Positions 61,022-64,000 of a DNA stretch of 64,000 nt are shown here, piece by piece. A program made the position numbers and the translations under genes. The DNA comes from Posidonia oceanica (taxonomy: Eukaryota; Streptophyta; Magnoliopsida; Alismatales; Posidoniaceae). Under the pieces are notes generated by a model that was not told the origin of the DNA, made no database searches, and worked only from the letters and a program-made list of their open reading frames with translations. Within the stretch, counting starts at the first letter, position 1, and the number at the start of each line of letters is the position of its first letter. Location: positions 60,268,001 to 60,332,000 of the forward strand of contig JAZBRS010000074.1 of assembly GCA_037176725.1 (NCBI GenBank). Reading direction: 5' to 3'.

Positions 61022-62730
61022 GCACTTTTCAATCCTGACCTCTTCCAAGTCTTGGTAGGGCTTGCACCGATCATTCCTGGCGGTCTAGTCGTGATAAGGC
61101 TTGTACTTATCATTCCTGACCTCTTCCGGGTCTGGGTAGTGCATGCACCAATCATTCCTGGCGGTCCTGTCATGGTAAGGCTTGCACTTATCATTCCTGA
61201 ACTCTTCTTGGTCTTGTTAGGGCTTGCACCTATCATTCCAGGCGATCCAGTCTTGATAAGGCTTGCACTTATCATTCAAACCTTATCCTGGTCTTGGTAG
61301 GGCTTGCACCTGTCATTCATGGCGGTCCAACCGTGATAAGGCTTGAACTTATCATTCCTGTTGTCTCCCTGGTCATGGTAGGGCTTGCATCTATCATTCC
61401 GAGGGGTCAGGTAGTGATAAGGCTTGCACTTATCATTCCTGACCTCTTCCAGGTCTTGCTAGGGCTTGCACCTATCATTCCTGGAGGTCTGGTCTTGATA
61501 AGGCTCGCACTTATCATTCCTGACATCTTCCCGGTCTTGAAAAGGCTCGCACATATCATTCCGGACCTCTTCCCGGTCTTGAAAAGGCTTGCACTTATCA
61601 TTCCTGGCCTCTTCCAGATCTTGATAGGGCTTGAACCAACCAGTCCAGGCTGTCCTGTCTTGATAAGGCTTGCTCTTATCCTTCCAGAACTCTTCCTAGC
61701 CTCTTCCTAGCCCAGATAGGGGTTGCACCTATCATTCCAGGCGGTCCGATCATGATAAGGCTTGCACTTATCGTTCTAGACCTCTTCCTGGTCTTGATTG
61801 GGTTTGCACTTATCATTCTTGATGGTCCGGTCATGATAAGGCTTGCACTTATCATTCCTGACCTCTTCCTGGTCTTAATTGGGCATGCACCAACCATTCT
61901 TGGTGGTCTGGTCATGATAAGGCATGCGCCAGTCTTTCCTGACCACTTCTTGGTCTTGGTAGGGCTTACACCAATCATTCTTGGCTGTCCGGTCTTGATA
62001 AGGCTTGCACTTATCATTCCTGACCTATTCTTGGTCTTGATTAGGATTGCACGTCTCATTCCTGGCAGTCCGGTCTTGATAAGGCTTGCACTTATCATTC
62101 CTGACCTAATCCTGGTCTTGGTAGGGCTTGCACCTTACCTTCCTAGCGGACCAGTCTTGATAAGGCATGCACTTATCATTCCTGACCTCTTCCTGGTCTT
62201 GGTAGGGCTTGCCCCTCTCAGTCCTGGCATTCCGGTCTTGATATGGCTTGCACTTTTCAATCCTGACCTCTTCCTGGTCATGATATGGCTTACACCTATC
62301 ATTCCTGGCGGTCCGGTCCTGATATGGCTTGCACTTATCATTCCTGACCTCTTCCTGGTCACGATAGCACTAGCACCTCACATTCTTGGCGGTCCGGTCT
62401 TGATAAGGCTTGCACTTATCATTCCTGACCTTGTCCTGGCCTCTTCCTAGTCGTGATTGGGCTTGTAACTATCTTTCCGGGTGGCCCGGTCTTGATAAGA
62501 CTTGCACTTATCATTCCTGACCTCTTCCTGGCCTCTTCCTGGTCATGATTGGGCTTGCACCAACCATTCCTGGTGGTCTGGTCATGATAAGGCTTGCGCT
62601 TGTCTTTCCTGACCACTTCTTGCTTTTGGTCGGGCTTACACCTATCATTCCTGGCTGTCCGGTCTTGATAAGGCTTGCACTTATCATTCCTGACCTATTC
62701 CTGGTCTTCATTAGGCTTGCACGTCTCATT

Positions 62731-62735
62731 CCTGG
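62731..62735. repeat. Left target site flank of e4 (CCTGG)
   Basis: Expected left copy of a 5-bp duplication. The partner lies outside the window. Confidence 0.4.
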
Positions 62736-62741
62736 TGTAGC

Positions 62742-62774
62742 GATCCCGATCGGAATCAGGCTCGCTATTTAGCG
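62742..62774 (-). other. Terminal inverted repeats of e4
   Basis: GATCCCGATCGGAATC then CGCTA-TT-TAGCG on the plus strand, the intact form. Confidence 0.5.
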
Positions 62775-62848
62775 GCGATTGGATCCGAGGAAGAGGCTCG
62801 ACTCGGAAATGCTTAAAATCGAGGAGAAAAGAGAAAGATAAGACAAAT

Positions 62849-62859
62849 CAGAGTCGCCA
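62849..62859 (-). other. Primer-site-like motif inside e4
   Basis: CAGAGTCGCCA on the plus strand, at the same distance from the LTR end as in the other copies. Confidence 0.5.
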
Positions 62860-63038
62860 CCATGTCTATTAACGGGAGACAAGGAAAATCGGGGGGAATG
62901 CGTGGATTAACACGCGAAACCAAGCAAGAAATGCAAAGCAAAGCAATGCAAGGGAAAACAAATGCAAATACATGCAAAAGAGATGGCTCTAGCCTAGGAT
63001 AAGGGCAGTATGGTCATTGCGGGCCAAAGACAGGGCAA

Positions 63039-63070
63039 GGACTCCTGTTACGTGCGGGGAAGGTGTTAGG
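63039..63070 (-). other. Tat/Ogre U5 motif in e4
   Basis: GGACTCCTGTTACGTGCGGG, then GAAGGTGTTAGG on the plus strand. Confidence 0.65.
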
Positions 63071-63379
63071 CACCCCCGACACGCCCGAGAATCGGTCTTT
63101 CTAGGCTTACGCTCGCATACGCAGGGAAATGCAGGATTGAATGCCTATGTGCCTATGAATGCCTAAATGAATGCTCAAGGTGTGCTCTAAGTGGAGAGAT
63201 GCAGGGCAAGGAAGCAAACGTGCTGTCTAAATGCTCAGCTACGCTATCTGTGTTCCGAATTAGGCGAAACCTAGCTCGTGAGAACTCCGGACAGTAAGCA
63301 TCACAGCCCTATATGCAAATGCAGGCGAAAAAAAAGCAAAACAACGGTAAAACCATGCAATGCAATCGACATGCAAGAG

Positions 63380-63624
63380 AAAACGGCGTAAAACATGCAA
63401 AACGGGGCGAAAAACAAGAAAGCGCGCAAAACAGTGCAAAAAGACAAGGTCGGCACGTAAAACGGGCGAGAAAGCAAGGCGGCACGCAAATCGGTGCAAA
63501 AGGCGATGACGGGCACGCAAAACTGTGCCAAAAATAGGGCAAGCGCGCAAAACGACGCGAAAGACAGAGCGGGCACGCAAAACGGTGCCAAGACGAGAGC
63601 GGGCACGCAAAACGGTGCCAAAAA
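63380..63624 (-). repeat. 30-bp minisatellite in e4 (about 8 units)
   Basis: GGGCACGCAAAACGGTGCCA-type units on the plus strand. The last two units (about 63,568-63,624) are nearly identical, suggesting recent slippage. Confidence 0.85.
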
Positions 63625-64000
63625 CTGCGAGATAAAACCTTGGAAAAGCTGTGCGAATGCAAATGCAAGGAAAAGATTAGAGGCAGTAAGAGGAGAAGCA
63701 GAACAGCGCATGTGTGAGAACAGGCGCTGTTCGGGGCCACACAGAGTAGGTGTGAAGACCTACAAAGGGGAGAGTGAGCAAACAGGGGGATTACCACCTC
63801 TCTTGCGACCATTTCCCACTAAACCGCTCCACGGTGTGTCTCGCACGCTGCCCAAAGCTCGTGATGCGATCGGATCGTGGAAAATGGGGAAGAAAGTCAC
63901 ATTAAGTGGTGAACCCAAAGGAAAACACAACACAAAACACATGGGGAAACGCGAAATGGGGATCTGAGTTGCCAAGCAGAAAGGGGAGGCCCTATTCTAC

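Larger units (their letters stand above)
56808..62735. repeat. 81-bp satellite array, segment A4
   Basis: About 73 monomers. The first 0.9 kb resembles 29.13-30.1 kb and 44.47-45.4 kb. Bases 57,690-61,021 are block F copy 2. The remainder has units with the 11-bp internal duplication near 62,430 and 62,520 and ends at e4 in the middle of a half-unit (CATTCCTGG). Confidence 0.97.
62736..64000 (-). mobile_element. LTR e4, partial: U5 end of a giant Tat/Ogre-type LTR
   Basis: Begins TGTAGCGATCCC on the plus strand, the reverse complement of the ...ATCGCTACA terminus. It runs through the primer-site-like motif, U5 motif and minisatellite to about the point matching 8,790 in e1. The remaining 4-5 kb lie outside. 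In the shared part it is very close to e1 and e2. Solo or full-length status cannot be decided here. Confidence 0.82.

Noticed and set aside
1712..62735. CENP-B-box-like motif in the satellite
   Set aside because: No TTCG...CGGG arrangement is found in the consensus halves.
1..64000. tRNA, rRNA or small nuclear RNA genes
   Set aside because: No cloverleaf, conserved A/B box pair or recognisable rRNA core was seen. The TGGCGACTCTG words are primer-site-like rather than tRNA genes.

Overview
This 64 kb window looks like repeat-only heterochromatin from a flowering plant. I found no host protein-coding, rRNA or tRNA gene. Two components account for every base. The first is a long tandem array of an 81-bp satellite whose monomer is itself two related half-units of about 41 and 40 bp. 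The second is five insertions of one very large LTR, 5.7-6.0 kb when complete, that interrupt the array. The plant assignment and the LTR lineage (Ty3/gypsy, Tat/Ogre type) rest on LTR size, on a U5 motif (CCTAACACCTTCCC...GTAACAGGAGTCC) and on a TGGCGACTCTG primer-binding-like motif that I recognise from that lineage. I cannot name the species.

Layout: LTR e0 (1-1711, minus, left part outside the window); satellite A1 (1712-4411); LTR e1 (4412-10105, plus); satellite A2 (10106-30703); LTR e2 (30704-36491, plus); satellite A3 (36492-50833); LTR e3 (50834-56807, minus); satellite A4 (56808-62735); LTR e4 (62736-64000, minus, right part outside the window). The satellite totals about 43.6 kb, roughly 540 monomers by length. 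The three complete LTRs start TGTTGACACCCC and end ATCGCTACA (TATA in e3). They are flanked by 5-bp target duplications: ATAAC/ATAAT for e1, CTTGT/CTTGT for e2 and CTTAT/CTTAT for e3. The array resumes in phase after each, so they are solo LTRs that landed inside a pre-existing array.

The array is hierarchical: about 40-bp half-units, then the 81-bp monomer, then a super-repeat of about 4.0-4.1 kb (near 50 monomers) in the left half. Larger segmental duplications lie on top of this: a 1,045-bp tandem copy, a 726-bp-period copy, a block of about 6.2 kb present twice and a block of about 3.2 kb present twice. One copy of the 6.2-kb block carries e2 and the other is an exact empty site, which orders the events: block duplication first, e2 insertion later.

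Inside the LTRs I see shared architecture: a CA-rich, strongly strand-skewed outer U3, a TGGGCC motif and a TATA-like box, a GC-rich leader that may contain an intron of about 316 bp, a zone of degenerate TTTGCATTTAGGTCC-type repeats, a 30-bp minisatellite with variable copy number, and a slowly changing U5 with the Tat/Ogre motif and terminal palindromes. Functional readings of these LTR parts are inference. Because 81 is a multiple of 3, the satellite produces long open frames on both strands (up to about 520 codons), which I regard as by-products of the repeat.
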